A DNA stretch of 64,000 nucleotides, taken from contig JANXBJ010000009.1 of NCBI GenBank assembly GCA_025057645.1, positions 32,415 to 96,414 on the forward strand, read 5' to 3'. Source of the stretch: Anaerolineales bacterium (GTDB taxonomy: Bacteria; Chloroflexota; Anaerolineae; Anaerolineales; UBA4823). How positions within the stretch are numbered: the stretch's first letter is position 1; each line of letters opens with the position of its first letter. Of this stretch, positions 29,296 to 39,057 are shown one piece after another. The position numbers and the translations under genes are program-made. A model generated the notes under the pieces. The model was not told the origin of the DNA. It saw only the letters and a program-made list of their open reading frames with translations, and did no database searches.

Positions 29296-29354
29296 GGAGT
29301 CGGGCGAGAAACAGATAGTTCTTGCGGTGAAGGACCCTTTCTTGTGGGGGGAAT

Positions 29355-29395
29355 GCGACCGGCGCAAGGAGCGCGCTGGTCGCTCTTGTTCTTCT
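29355..29395 (+). terminator. Terminator-like hairpin downstream of the Rrf2 gene
   Basis: GCGACCGGCGC-AAGGA-GCGCGCTGGTCGC then tcttgttctt. Confidence 0.6.
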
Positions 29396-31233
29396 CAAGG
29401 AGTGTATTCCTCGCTACGGTAAACCTCTTTGCCCTCGAAGAAGGTCAATAAGACTTTGGTACGATGAATCTCTGTGGCGGGCACTTGGAGAATGTTCTGA
29501 CTCAGGACGATGAAGTCGGCCTTTTTGCCCACCTCGATGGAACCGATTTGCTTTTCCATAAATGCGGCATACGCTCCGTTGATGGTAAAGCTGGCGATCA
29601 TTTGCTCAACGCTCACCCGCTCTTGAGGGTTCAGGGGCGTCTTGAAATCGGCGCCAACATAAATGTCCCCCAAGTCGGCGGGGACTGTACGGGTGACGCC
29701 AATCTCAATCGCATAGAATGGGTTCGGCGGCCAGGAAACCGGATAGTCTGAGGAGGAGGCGACTACAATCCCTCGGTCGAAGAAACTCTTCATCGGGTAT
29801 TGGCGGTCCGCACGTTCCCGGCCCACGTATTCGACCGCTTGGGTGTAGTAGGTATCTACAACAAACCAATAGGGTTGAGGCACAGCCACTACATCCAACT
29901 GGGCCATGCGGTCAAGATCCGCCGGGTTGACCAATTGCAAGTGGGTGATCATATTGCGCGAATCGCGGCGGCCATTTTGTTGACGGGCATAGGCAAAACC
30001 ATCCAAGGTGATGCGCGTGGCAGCATCCCCGATCGAATGCACATGGATTTGGATTCCAGCGCGGTCGAGGGCGGCACACACCTCGTTGTACTTTTGAGGC
30101 TCCCAGAGCAGCTCGCCGCGCGAGTCCGGCATATGAAGGTAGGGCTCTTCCAGGTAAGCGGTGCTTCCCTCTAAGACGCCATCCATGAAGATTTTTGCGC
30201 CGACGATCTCATAATATCCACCCTTTTCTTCCTCGATCATTTGCCTAAGCTCATCCACTCGGGTCAAGGAGTCTTCGGGATTGATCCCTATTGCCATCGG
30301 AAAGCGAATTCTCATCTTACCCGAGGCCTCGAACTTGCGCAGGGCTTCGAGCGCTTCGCCCAGCCCTCCGGGCAAGGATGGAATATACACTGTGGTAATC
30401 CCCAACGAGTGGGCAAACCCCTGGAAGTATTCCAACCCCTCGAGATACTGCTCGGCAGTATAAGGTGGGATCACCTCGGCTACTAAATCCATAGCGGTCT
30501 CGCGCAACGTGCCGCTGGGATTGCCAGCGGAGTCGCGTTCGATCACACCGCCCTCCGGATCCGGAGTCTGCTTGGTAATGCCGGCTAATTCGAGGGCTTT
30601 GCTGTTTGCCCATACGCTGTGGTAGTCCTCAGAGTAGAGGACGGCCGGGATGTCGGGTGCGACCTCATCCAACATCGCCGCTGTCGGCCCCTTCGGCCCG
30701 AACACTTGATTCACCCAACCGGCGCCCCGCAGCGCTTCGAGGTCGGGATGCTCTGCGAGAAATTCCCGGATGGCCTGCTGATAACCTACAACTGAGTCAA
30801 TCCCGTATAGCGAGACCTCATAGAGGTCTGAGACTCCGGAAGTGGCGTGGGCATGGCTGTCCACGAACGCCGGCAAAACCATGCGACCCCCCAGGTCGAA
30901 CACTTGGGTTGCGCTGCCGATATAGGCTTGCACCCCCCGATAATCCCCCACGTAGACGAACCGGTCGCCCTTTAGGGCGAAAGCCTCAACAATTAGGCGG
31001 TTAGGGTCGACCGTGTACACAAAGCCATTGTGGAAGACGAAGTCGGCAGCTTCGGAGAAGAGAGCTCCCTCAGCGGGAGTCGGGCTCACAGTGGCTCGGG
31101 GGAGGCCTGGCGAAGCGGAGGTGGGAGAGGGCTCAGAGGGGAGGGGGGCAGGTGAAGGTGAGGTGGTAGGTCGGCAGGAGACGCCGAGAAGATAAAACAC
31201 AAGAAGAAAGGACAATAGGCGGGACAGTTTCAT
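29395..31233 (-). CDS. YtcJ-like amidohydrolase with lipoprotein signal
   Basis: Lipobox LLGVSC; VLPAFVDSHAHATSG; IQIHVHSIGDAATRITLDGF; VASSSDYPVSWPPNPF. Confidence 0.92.
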   Translation of the reverse strand: MKLSRLLSFLLVFYLLGVSCRPTTSPSPAPLPSEPSPTSASPGLPRATVSPTPAEGALFSEAADFVFHNGFVYTVDPNRLIVEAFALKGDRFVYVGDYRGVQAYIGSATQVFDLGGRMVLPAFVDSHAHATSGVSDLYEVSLYGIDSVVGYQQAIREFLAEHPDLEALRGAGWVNQVFGPKGPTAAMLDEVAPDIPAVLYSEDYHSVWANSKALELAGITKQTPDPEGGVIERDSAGNPSGTLRETAMDLVAEVIPPYTAEQYLEGLEYFQGFAHSLGITTVYIPSLPGGLGEALEALRKFEASGKMRIRFPMAIGINPEDSLTRVDELRQMIEEEKGGYYEIVGAKIFMDGVLEGSTAYLEEPYLHMPDSRGELLWEPQKYNEVCAALDRAGIQIHVHSIGDAATRITLDGFAYARQQNGRRDSRNMITHLQLVNPADLDRMAQLDVVAVPQPYWFVVDTYYTQAVEYVGRERADRQYPMKSFFDRGIVVASSSDYPVSWPPNPFYAIEIGVTRTVPADLGDIYVGADFKTPLNPQERVSVEQMIASFTINGAYAAFMEKQIGSIEVGKKADFIVLSQNILQVPATEIHRTKVLLTFFEGKEVYRSEEYTP

Positions 31234-31402
31234 TTGGACCTCCTCTGGTGTTAACGGTTGCGGCAGCTTCCCCAGTTAGTTACCAATGCTGCGCTCTAGT
31301 ATTATTTTATTTCAATCAAGAGTTTGGGGGGTCGTCTACGGATTCAAGTTGGAGAGAAAATTAGAAAGGGGGTTCCGGGAGCAGAAATCGCCGAGCCTAG
31401 GG

Positions 31403-31615
31403 TTATGGGGCTAACACCCCAAGTGCCTTTGTGGGGCAGGCCGTGATGCAAATTGCACAGCCCAGACACAGGGCTGGATCAAGTTGGGGTGGCTCAAAGG
31501 GCTGTTCCTGGTTGATCACCTTTCGCTTGCACAGCATCGCGGCACGGCAAATTCCCTGCTCACACTGATCGGGGTCGCAACGTTGGTAATCGAGGATGAC
31601 CGCTGTTTTAGGCAT
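31403..31615 (-). CDS. Small ferredoxin-like 4Fe-4S protein
   Basis: CLGCAICITACPTKAL plus CDPDQCEQGICRAAMLC. Confidence 0.8.
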   Translation of the reverse strand: MPKTAVILDYQRCDPDQCEQGICRAAMLCKRKVINQEQPFEPPQLDPALCLGCAICITACPTKALGVLAP

Positions 31616-31861
31616 GGATAGGTAACAAAACCAAAAGCCCCTTAGAAGTTTAGGCGTGTGAGGACTCCCTTCACTGTATTGATGCAATTGCCTGTCGAAA
31701 GGTTACCGGGTTACTCAGTCAGCTGGCGGCGGCCCTTTGGCTCGAGGAAAATTCCGAGTAAGAAGTCTCTTTGAGTTCATCCACAGAGAACCCCCGTTCG
31801 GGGATTGCTGTGCTCACCGGATTGACTTGACTTTTCATGTCATTGTTCTATAATCCAAAGA

Positions 31862-33025
31862 GTGGACGCCTTTGAAACCCTGTGCCACCTCTCGAGCGAG
31901 ATGGATTGGGAGGTTGATGAAGAGCACACCTCCTCGCAGTGTTCCATTCCGTCCCGCAAAGAGAAACACCTTATGGTCTACCACGCCCAAACACCTCAGG
32001 GCAAGCCCATTCGCCTGTTAAAAACCCTGCTCTCCTCCGCCTGCGAACGGGATTGTTTCTACTGCCCCTTCCGCGCCGGACGAGATCAAGCGCGCGCCAC
32101 CTTCCATCCGGAGGAATTTGCCCGTCTGTTCCTCCAGCTCTACCGGGCCGGGATTGCCGACGGCCTGTTCCTCTCCAGCGGTATAGTGGGAGGGGGCGTG
32201 CGCACCCAAGACAAGCTTCTCGATACAGCCGAAATCTTGCGCCTCAAATTCGGCTTCAGGGGCTATCTGCACTTGAAGTTCATGCCCGGCGCCGAGAGAG
32301 ACCAAGTGCTGCGTGCCATGCAACTGGCTAACCGCGTCTCGATCAATCTCGAAGCACCCAACGCGGCGCGGTTAGCGCAGCTTGCCCCGCACAAGGGCTT
32401 TTTTGATGAGTTGCTGCAACCCTTGCAATGGGCCGAACAGATTCGGCGCAGCCAGCCAGCGCATCAGGCATGGCAGGGACAGTGGCCTTCCACAGCGACC
32501 CAATTCGTCCTAGGAGCGGCAGGGGAGAGTGATCGCGAACTTCTGCAAACCACAGAGTGGCTGTTCCACTCGCTCAAACTTTCGCGCGTCTATTATTCGC
32601 CCTTCCGCCCCATTCCCGACACCCCTCTGGAGAACGCTCCCCCCGCAAATTTGTTGCGCCAGCGGCGGCTCTACCAGGCGTCCTTTCTGCTGCGCGACTA
32701 TGGCTTTCGGCTCTCCGAGTTGCTCTTCGGTCCGGAGGCCAATCTGCCCCTAGAGATTGACCCCAAAAAGGCCTATGCCGATCAGCACTTGCGCGAAGCC
32801 CCCCTCGAGATCAACCGCGCTTCGTTGGACCAATTGCTGCGCGTGCCCGGCATCGGACCGAAAGGAGCACGGCGCATCCTGCAAGCCTGCCGTGAGCGCT
32901 CTCTGAACGACCTTTCCCAACTCCAAAAGTTGGGGATCGAAGTCCGGCGTGCCGCCCCATATGTGTTGCTTAACGGGCGTCGCCCGCTGCGCCAGCTCAG
33001 CTTTTGGGGGTTGAGCCCCGCCTGA
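31862..33025 (+). CDS. Radical-SAM protein with C-terminal helix-hairpin-helix (putative DNA modification/repair rSAM family)
   Basis: SSACERDCFYCPFRAGRD (CX3CX2C); C-terminal LDQLLRVPGIGPKGARRILQACRE HhH; GTG start. Confidence 0.85.
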   Translation: MDAFETLCHLSSEMDWEVDEEHTSSQCSIPSRKEKHLMVYHAQTPQGKPIRLLKTLLSSACERDCFYCPFRAGRDQARATFHPEEFARLFLQLYRAGIADGLFLSSGIVGGGVRTQDKLLDTAEILRLKFGFRGYLHLKFMPGAERDQVLRAMQLANRVSINLEAPNAARLAQLAPHKGFFDELLQPLQWAEQIRRSQPAHQAWQGQWPSTATQFVLGAAGESDRELLQTTEWLFHSLKLSRVYYSPFRPIPDTPLENAPPANLLRQRRLYQASFLLRDYGFRLSELLFGPEANLPLEIDPKKAYADQHLREAPLEINRASLDQLLRVPGIGPKGARRILQACRERSLNDLSQLQKLGIEVRRAAPYVLLNGRRPLRQLSFWGLSPA

Positions 33026-33059
33026 CGAGCACAACACCCTTCTGAGAGGAAAGAGCCTT

Positions 33060-33932
33060 ATGAAGCGGAGATCACTGCACCTTTTTTCCCCTTTGCACCG
33101 AGCTTGGTCTCTTCGCCTTGTGCTAACTCTAGCCTTGCTCGGCGGGATTGTGCTCGCCTGTAATTTCTCCCAATTTCTCCCCGCTGCAACGCCCCAACCC
33201 GGCGCAATCGAAGCGACAGATAGCGCTACCGAGCTCCCGACAAGCCTGCTATCCCCTGCAGAACTCCTATCAACGCTCTCCCCCAGTCCCGAGCCTACAC
33301 TCATGCCGGATACAGAAACTACCCCTCAACACCGGCAATACTTGCCCCTTCTTTCAGGTGACGGCGCAATCCCAACAGCCGAAGTTCTTGCGCCTTCGCC
33401 CACTCTCACGCCCGCTAGCGCACCGCACGGTTTACAGCCAACTTCGACTTCCTCACCGACCCTGACTGCACAAGCCACCCCCACTTCAATCCCCCTTTCC
33501 TACCTGTGCATTCCGCCTCAAACCCCACAAATCGGCCTAGTGACCAAGGTAATTGACGGAGATACCCTTCGCGTGCTGATCGACGGGAGAGAAGAGAAAG
33601 TGCGCTACATTGGGGTCGATGCCCCTGAAAGCACAACCACGCAAGAGCCTTTTGGCAAGGAGGCAGCTCGGTTCAATGCCCAACTGGTGCGCAACCAAAT
33701 TGTCGAGCTTTACCGCGATGTCTCCGAAACCGACCGCTACGGACGGCTGTTGCGCTATGTGGTAACCCCTTCAGTGTTTGTTAATCTTGAACTCATCGAA
33801 GAGGGCTATGCCACCGCGGTGACCTATCCGCCCGACGTGGCTTGTGCGCAAATCTTCCAACAAGCGGAGCGCACCGCTCGGATGTTGGGCAAGGGGCTGT
33901 GGGCGCTTCTCACCCCAACCGCTTCTCCTTGA
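33060..33932 (+). CDS. Exported thermonuclease (SNase) family protein
   Basis: TKVIDGDTLRVLIDGREEKVRYIGVDAPESTTTQEPFGKEAARFNAQLV...SETDRYGRLLRYV. Confidence 0.95.
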   Translation: MKRRSLHLFSPLHRAWSLRLVLTLALLGGIVLACNFSQFLPAATPQPGAIEATDSATELPTSLLSPAELLSTLSPSPEPTLMPDTETTPQHRQYLPLLSGDGAIPTAEVLAPSPTLTPASAPHGLQPTSTSSPTLTAQATPTSIPLSYLCIPPQTPQIGLVTKVIDGDTLRVLIDGREEKVRYIGVDAPESTTTQEPFGKEAARFNAQLVRNQIVELYRDVSETDRYGRLLRYVVTPSVFVNLELIEEGYATAVTYPPDVACAQIFQQAERTARMLGKGLWALLTPTASP

Positions 33933-34010
33933 CGCACATCAGAGGCACAGGTAGAACCGCCAAGGCGGAGATAGCGCTATAGGACTCGTCCCAAAGAGCG
34001 GGAAGGTCCT

Positions 34011-34035
34011 AGAGGGCTTGCTCTAAGCGCCCTCT
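34011..34035. other. Hairpin between convergent thermonuclease and DtxR genes
   Basis: AGAGGGC-ttgctctaagc-GCCCTCT perfect 7-bp stem; no U-tract. Confidence 0.45.
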
Positions 34036-34103
34036 GATTGGGGCAACTTGCTGTCACCCCTGCCCACACAGTTTCCAAGCAACTTCGAGCAGGCCTAGGG
34101 GAA

Positions 34104-34787
34104 TTAGGCGGGTTCAGCAAAGATATAACGCGCCACGATATAGCCCAAGGTAACCGCTTGGCCCTCGATCTGCAAAGTGATGGTCTCATTGAAAGGCAAA
34201 ATCTCGGTTATCAGCGCCGCTTTGCCCGGCATTACCTGATGTTCCTCCAAAAAAGCCAGCAGCTCGGGGTTCTGCTCGGCCAGCTCGTGCACCCGGCGGA
34301 TGATTACAGTAGCCCCTGAGCTAAAGCTGAGCAAGGGTTGCCAGCCGACAACCACATGTTCGTAACCGGGCAGGGGGTTACCGTGTGGGCAGAGTTGCGG
34401 GTTTTCGAGGTTGTTCCGCAAAGCCTCTTCAAGCTCTACCGAGACCGTATGTTCGATCGTGTGCGCCTGGGAGTGAGTCTTTGACCAGTCCAACATGCGC
34501 AAAAGCAACCACTCGGTGAGCATGTGACGACGCATTACCGACTGGGCCGCTTGCCGCCCCTGTTCGGTTAGGCAGAAGCCTTTTTCTTGATCCACTGCGA
34601 TCAATCCGTTGCGCATCATACGCTTGAGCGTGTTCGTCACAGTTGGGGGGGTGACACCTAGGATTTCCGCCAGACGCGCTCCGATCACTGGTTCGCCATC
34701 GCGCTCCAAAACCCATAGGATGCTCAGATAGTCCTCAACTGTCGGGGTGAGTTTCGTTTGCATTCCGTCCGCTTGACTTTGTAACAT
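34104..34787 (-). CDS. DtxR/MntR-family metal-dependent regulator
   Basis: TPTVEDYLSILWVLERDGEPVIGARLAEILGVTPPTVTNTLKRMMRNGLI; C-terminal FeoA/SH3-like region. Confidence 0.93.
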   Translation of the reverse strand: MLQSQADGMQTKLTPTVEDYLSILWVLERDGEPVIGARLAEILGVTPPTVTNTLKRMMRNGLIAVDQEKGFCLTEQGRQAAQSVMRRHMLTEWLLLRMLDWSKTHSQAHTIEHTVSVELEEALRNNLENPQLCPHGNPLPGYEHVVVGWQPLLSFSSGATVIIRRVHELAEQNPELLAFLEEHQVMPGKAALITEILPFNETITLQIEGQAVTLGYIVARYIFAEPA

Positions 34788-34878
34788 TTATCATAGTTGA
34801 CAAGGATCAGTCTTTATTCTATCATAAGGTCAAGTATTAGATGATGCTAACTTTTATTCTTAGTATAGGCAAACAAAC

Positions 34879-35175
34879 ATGGTTACTTCTTCCCCAAAAA
34901 GCTGGCTTTTCAAACGAAACCGGCCGGGTCGAGAACCTCCGTCCGGTGCGCTCCTGCCTCTCAGCGAATTGGCGAGCGGAGAAAGGGCGACCTTTGTGGA
35001 GCTGCGCGGCGGCCGAGGAGTGAAGGGGCGGTTGACTGCGCTCGGCTTCACTCCCGGAGTGGCGATCCTGATGGTGCAAAATTATGGCTGGGGTCCGCTG
35101 ATTGTCGAGGTGCGCGACACGCGGGTAGCTCTAGGGCGACATGAAGCAGAACACATCCTCGTCCGAAGGAGTTAG
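34879..35175 (+). CDS. feoA: FeoA-family protein
   Basis: LSELASGERATFVELRGGRGVKGRLTALGFTPGVAILMVQNYGWGPLIVEVRDTRVALGRHEAEHILV. Confidence 0.9.
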   Translation: MVTSSPKSWLFKRNRPGREPPSGALLPLSELASGERATFVELRGGRGVKGRLTALGFTPGVAILMVQNYGWGPLIVEVRDTRVALGRHEAEHILVRRS

Positions 35176-35177
35176 CG

Positions 35178-37220
35178 ATGAGTGAGCCCTATCCGATTGG
35201 TATTGCAAATTTACGAGAGGGAACCAAACTTAAACGCGAGATCCCTCTTGTTGCTCTTGCCGGTCAACCGAATACTGGAAAATCGACTTTGTTCAACCTG
35301 CTTACCGGCCTGAATCAACATGTAGGCAACTGGCCAGGCAAGACCATCGAGCGCCGCGAGGGTACCTTTCAACACAACAGCCGTTCGTTTCGGTTGATCG
35401 ATCTGCCTGGCACCTATAGTCTGACGGCTAACTCGCCTGAGGAATTGATCGCTCGCGAATTTATCTTGCGTGAGCAGCCCGATTTGGTGATCGCCCTGGT
35501 CAGCGCTGCCAACCTCGAACGCAGTCTCTATTTGGTAGCGGAATTGATCAGCTTGCCCACCCCTTTGGTTGTGGCGCTGAATATGATGGATGTGGCCGAA
35601 TTGGAGGGCTATCGCATTGATGTGGAGCTTCTTCAAGCGGCGTTAGGCGTTCCGGTCGTGCCGGTGGTGGCAACCCGCGCCCAAGGGGTGCGTGAACTTC
35701 TTCAAGTAGTCGAGCAGGTGTTGAACAAGGAACGGGTGTTGATGCCCCGCCTGCCCGAAATTCGTGCCGATCACCGGCAGGCGTTGAAGGAAATCCAAAA
35801 CCTCATCCACGGTTACATCCCTGCGCCCTACCCCCTCGAATGGGCTGCCTTGAAGTTGCTGGAAGGCGATGCCGAACTCACCCGTTTGGTGCGCGAGTCT
35901 CTGCCGCCGGAGCGCTGGGAGGCAGTGCATGAGGTCCTGCGCGCCCATGATGATGCCTTGATGGCCGTCGCTTCGGGGCGCTATGAGTGGATCAACCGCA
36001 TTCTGCGTGCTGCAGTTACCCGCCCGCCTATAGGACAGATCGGCCTCACCGAACGCATCGACCGCTTTGCCACCCATCCTATCCTTGGCTTGGTCATCCT
36101 CGCTTTGGTTTTAGGAGGGGTGTTCTGGGTCACCTTTACCCTCGGTTCCCCGCTGCAAGAATGGCTGGAGATCCAAGTGGTAGAACGGCTAGCCGAGTTT
36201 GCGGCGACCTCCCTCGCCGCTGCTCCAACTTGGCTGCAGGGCTTGGTGGTGGATGGGATCATCGGCGGCGTGGGGTCGGTAATCACCTTTCTCCCCATCT
36301 TGGTGATTTTCTTTGCCGCTTTTGGGTTGCTGGAAGACATCGGCTATATGGCGCGCGCGGCTTACGTGATGGACAATTTTATGCACCTGATGGGCTTGCA
36401 CGGCAAGTCCTTCTTGCCGCTTTTCCTAGGCTTTGGCTGCAATGTACCGGCGGTGATGGGCACACGGGTGATCGACTCGTGGTCGGCGCGTTTGGTGACG
36501 ATCCTAATTGCCCCCTTTGTCCCTTGCACAGCGCGTATGGCAGTGGTTGCCTTCCTGGCCGGGGCTTTCTTTGAGCGCTATGCCACGTTGGTCTCGTGGG
36601 GCCTGGCCTTGCTGGCTCTGTCAATGCTGGTGGTCAGTGGGGTGCTACTCAACGCTTTACTCTTCCGAGGCAAGCGCTCGGCGTTTATTATGGAAATGCC
36701 CCTCTATCACATCCCGAACAGTCGCACCATCGCTTTACTGGTCTGGCAACGCACCGTTGCCTTTGTTAAGAAAGCCGGCACGGTCATTTTAGCCTTTTCA
36801 GTGTTGGTTTGGGTTCTTTCTGTCTTGCCTGGCGGAGAGTTGGAGGGCAGTTTTTTGGCAAGGTTTGGCAAGCTAGTCGAACCGGTGGGGCGTTGGATGG
36901 GCTTCGACTGGCGCTTGACGGTGGCGCTGTTGACCAGCTTTCTAGCCAAAGAGAATGCTGTCGCTACTTTGGGTGTCGTTTTCGGCGCAGCCGAGGAGGG
37001 CGGGCTTTCTCAGATGCTGTTGACGACATATTCCCCGGCCGTTGCGCTGGCCTTTCTGACTGCGACCATGCTCTTTATCCCTTGCGCGGCCACACTGGCT
37101 GTGATCAAGCAGGAAGCTGGCTCGTGGCGCTGGGCCTTGGTGAACCTAGCCTTGATGCTGGCCCTCTCGGTGAGCGTGAGCAGCCTCGTCTATTGGCTGG
37201 CGAGAAGCTGGGGGTGGTAA
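35178..37220 (+). CDS. feoB: Ferrous iron transporter FeoB
   Basis: VALAGQPNTGKSTLFNLLTGLNQHVGNWPGKTIERREG; GFGCNVPAVMGTR; multiple TM. Confidence 0.97.
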   Translation: MSEPYPIGIANLREGTKLKREIPLVALAGQPNTGKSTLFNLLTGLNQHVGNWPGKTIERREGTFQHNSRSFRLIDLPGTYSLTANSPEELIAREFILREQPDLVIALVSAANLERSLYLVAELISLPTPLVVALNMMDVAELEGYRIDVELLQAALGVPVVPVVATRAQGVRELLQVVEQVLNKERVLMPRLPEIRADHRQALKEIQNLIHGYIPAPYPLEWAALKLLEGDAELTRLVRESLPPERWEAVHEVLRAHDDALMAVASGRYEWINRILRAAVTRPPIGQIGLTERIDRFATHPILGLVILALVLGGVFWVTFTLGSPLQEWLEIQVVERLAEFAATSLAAAPTWLQGLVVDGIIGGVGSVITFLPILVIFFAAFGLLEDIGYMARAAYVMDNFMHLMGLHGKSFLPLFLGFGCNVPAVMGTRVIDSWSARLVTILIAPFVPCTARMAVVAFLAGAFFERYATLVSWGLALLALSMLVVSGVLLNALLFRGKRSAFIMEMPLYHIPNSRTIALLVWQRTVAFVKKAGTVILAFSVLVWVLSVLPGGELEGSFLARFGKLVEPVGRWMGFDWRLTVALLTSFLAKENAVATLGVVFGAAEEGGLSQMLLTTYSPAVALAFLTATMLFIPCAATLAVIKQEAGSWRWALVNLALMLALSVSVSSLVYWLARSWGW

Positions 37221-37221
37221 A

Positions 37222-37482
37222 ATGCTTGAGCGATTGTTAGCCGAATTGGATCGGGGACAGACTCTGAGTGTGGAGAAACTGGCGCTACAGTTGGAGACAA
37301 CGCCGGCGATGGTCAAGGCGATGTTGGAACATCTGGAGCGTCAGGGTCAGGTCGCAACGGTCGATTTCTGCCAAGAGATGTGTGCCGAATGTCCGCTCGG
37401 CTCGATCTGTGCCAGGGAAAAACGCCAGCGATTGTGGCAACTTAAGCTCGACTGCGTGGCGGTCGCTTCGCGACCAGCCTAG
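37222..37482 (+). CDS. FeoC-like winged-helix protein with Cys motif
   Basis: HTH plus FCQEMCAECPLGSICAREK; follows feoB. Confidence 0.75.
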   Translation: MLERLLAELDRGQTLSVEKLALQLETTPAMVKAMLEHLERQGQVATVDFCQEMCAECPLGSICAREKRQRLWQLKLDCVAVASRPA

Positions 37483-38804
37483 GGGGCTTCTACCCACTCG
37501 ATCGGAGCAACCGCAACTTCTCCGGAAGTGAGCGTTGCTGCCCAGGGCCATCCGGCGGTAGTGATATACCAACGTCCGGTCGTGGGATGATACACCCATT
37601 CCGGGGCGTGGGCTTCCAAACGGGTGAGTAGAGTGGAGGAGCGGGTGAGTCCGCGATAAACGCCGAAATCATATGGGTTATCGGCGTGAAACACCAACGT
37701 GTCGTTATAACTTGGCTTATTGAGCCAAATTTTGAACATCAGCAGGATGCCGTGCCAGAAGAAAGAGTCGTTGTTGTAAGTCAGCGATAGATAATAGTGA
37801 TTCTGATAGCGCACGACAAAGGGCGATTCCATCGAAGCAAACGGTGAGTTACGCTCACTCCCCCAAGCGCTGCGCAAGGCGGTGCGAATGTATTGCCAGT
37901 GAGTCAGGTCGAAGGACTGATACAAATCGATCTGAGAGAAATACGGGCCTCGGGCAGTGGTATAGAGCAGCCATTGGTTTTGGGCTACTTGCAACACCAT
38001 TGCATCGCGGAAGAATTTATGATAGGGCGCAGTGAGAGTGATGCGATGATTCTCCCAATCGATTCCATTGCGGGAGTTCATCTGGTGCAACTTGTGGGGC
38101 GACCAGAACATATGATACTCTCCTTCGCTCCGGATGACGTGCGGCGCCCAGGCTAGCTCACCGAAATCGGCAATGGGGGGCTGTTCGATCATCCCTTTGA
38201 CGGGTGGGAAGTCTTGGCTCATCCCCACAGCAAAGTACTTCTCCTCGTTAAAGTCCCCATTTGTCAAGGAGGTGATGCCCACAAGGCGCCAATTGCCTTG
38301 GGCGTCCTGATAGATCGTGTGATCGTTGATGTACCAACCATATTGCCGGGGGCGAAATAATTCTCGCCATTCGCCGCCGATGCGAGGGAGATAAATAGGC
38401 GAAGGCTCGAACGTCGGCTGCACAGTCACCTCGCCGAGCAGGGCATGGGGAGAGCGGTCCTTGGGAACTCGCCATACCCGATAAGTCCCTCCCGAGCCCC
38501 GATCGAGAAACGATCCGAATTGGGTCTGCCCGACCTCTCGCCAACCTTCGGGGGTGCGGAGTTCAATGCGATAGGTCTCCTTTTCCGGGTCGGCGATCCA
38601 ACCCAAATGCACCCATTGCGATCCACTGAGCGTTTGCACCCCGACCTGTGCTTGCAATGCGCCGACCGCTTGGCGAGCGATCGAGCCGTAGAAGTCGGTC
38701 TCCAAAGGGGCCTCCACATAGATACGGACGCCGATTTCCAGCACGAGGGCGAACCCCAAGAGCACCAAAAGGAGCAGTCCGAGCCATCTTAGGGGTTTTC
38801 TCAT
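37479..38804 (-). CDS. Membrane-anchored GH43/GH32-like beta-propeller protein
   Basis: N-terminal TM; LAWAPHVIRSEGEYHMFWSPHK, FFRDAMVLQVAQNQWLLYTTARG, MESPFVVRYQNHYYLSLTYN blades. Confidence 0.6.
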   Translation of the reverse strand: MRKPLRWLGLLLLVLLGFALVLEIGVRIYVEAPLETDFYGSIARQAVGALQAQVGVQTLSGSQWVHLGWIADPEKETYRIELRTPEGWREVGQTQFGSFLDRGSGGTYRVWRVPKDRSPHALLGEVTVQPTFEPSPIYLPRIGGEWRELFRPRQYGWYINDHTIYQDAQGNWRLVGITSLTNGDFNEEKYFAVGMSQDFPPVKGMIEQPPIADFGELAWAPHVIRSEGEYHMFWSPHKLHQMNSRNGIDWENHRITLTAPYHKFFRDAMVLQVAQNQWLLYTTARGPYFSQIDLYQSFDLTHWQYIRTALRSAWGSERNSPFASMESPFVVRYQNHYYLSLTYNNDSFFWHGILLMFKIWLNKPSYNDTLVFHADNPYDFGVYRGLTRSSTLLTRLEAHAPEWVYHPTTGRWYITTAGWPWAATLTSGEVAVAPIEWVEAP

Positions 38805-39006
38805 CTCTCAATCCGAGCAGCAGAACTCCATTTTCAACCGAATGATGGGGAGTGGGTCATAGCAAGGTCGAGAATCAATAATATTTTATCTTTGCTCGAT
38901 TTTCCCTTCAAGGTCTATGCACACCTTACCCAGCGGGCGCAGGCTCGGCAGGCCGATCTAGGCCTCGGAAAAGCCTTTGCAGAGAGGGTTCGGCTAACCA
39001 AAAGCC

Positions 39007-39045
39007 GAAACGAAAACCGGCGAGGATTGATCGCCGGTTTTCGTT
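39007..39045 (-). terminator. Terminator of serC
   Basis: ACGAAAACCGGCGA-GGATTGA-TCGCCGGTTTTCGT, near-perfect long stem ending in T-rich sequence. Confidence 0.85.
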
Positions 39046-39057
39046 CAGCTTCCTCAA

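Noticed and set aside
35987-36574. Plus-strand 195-aa ORF within feoB
   Set aside because: Alternative frame of the unambiguous FeoB coding sequence.
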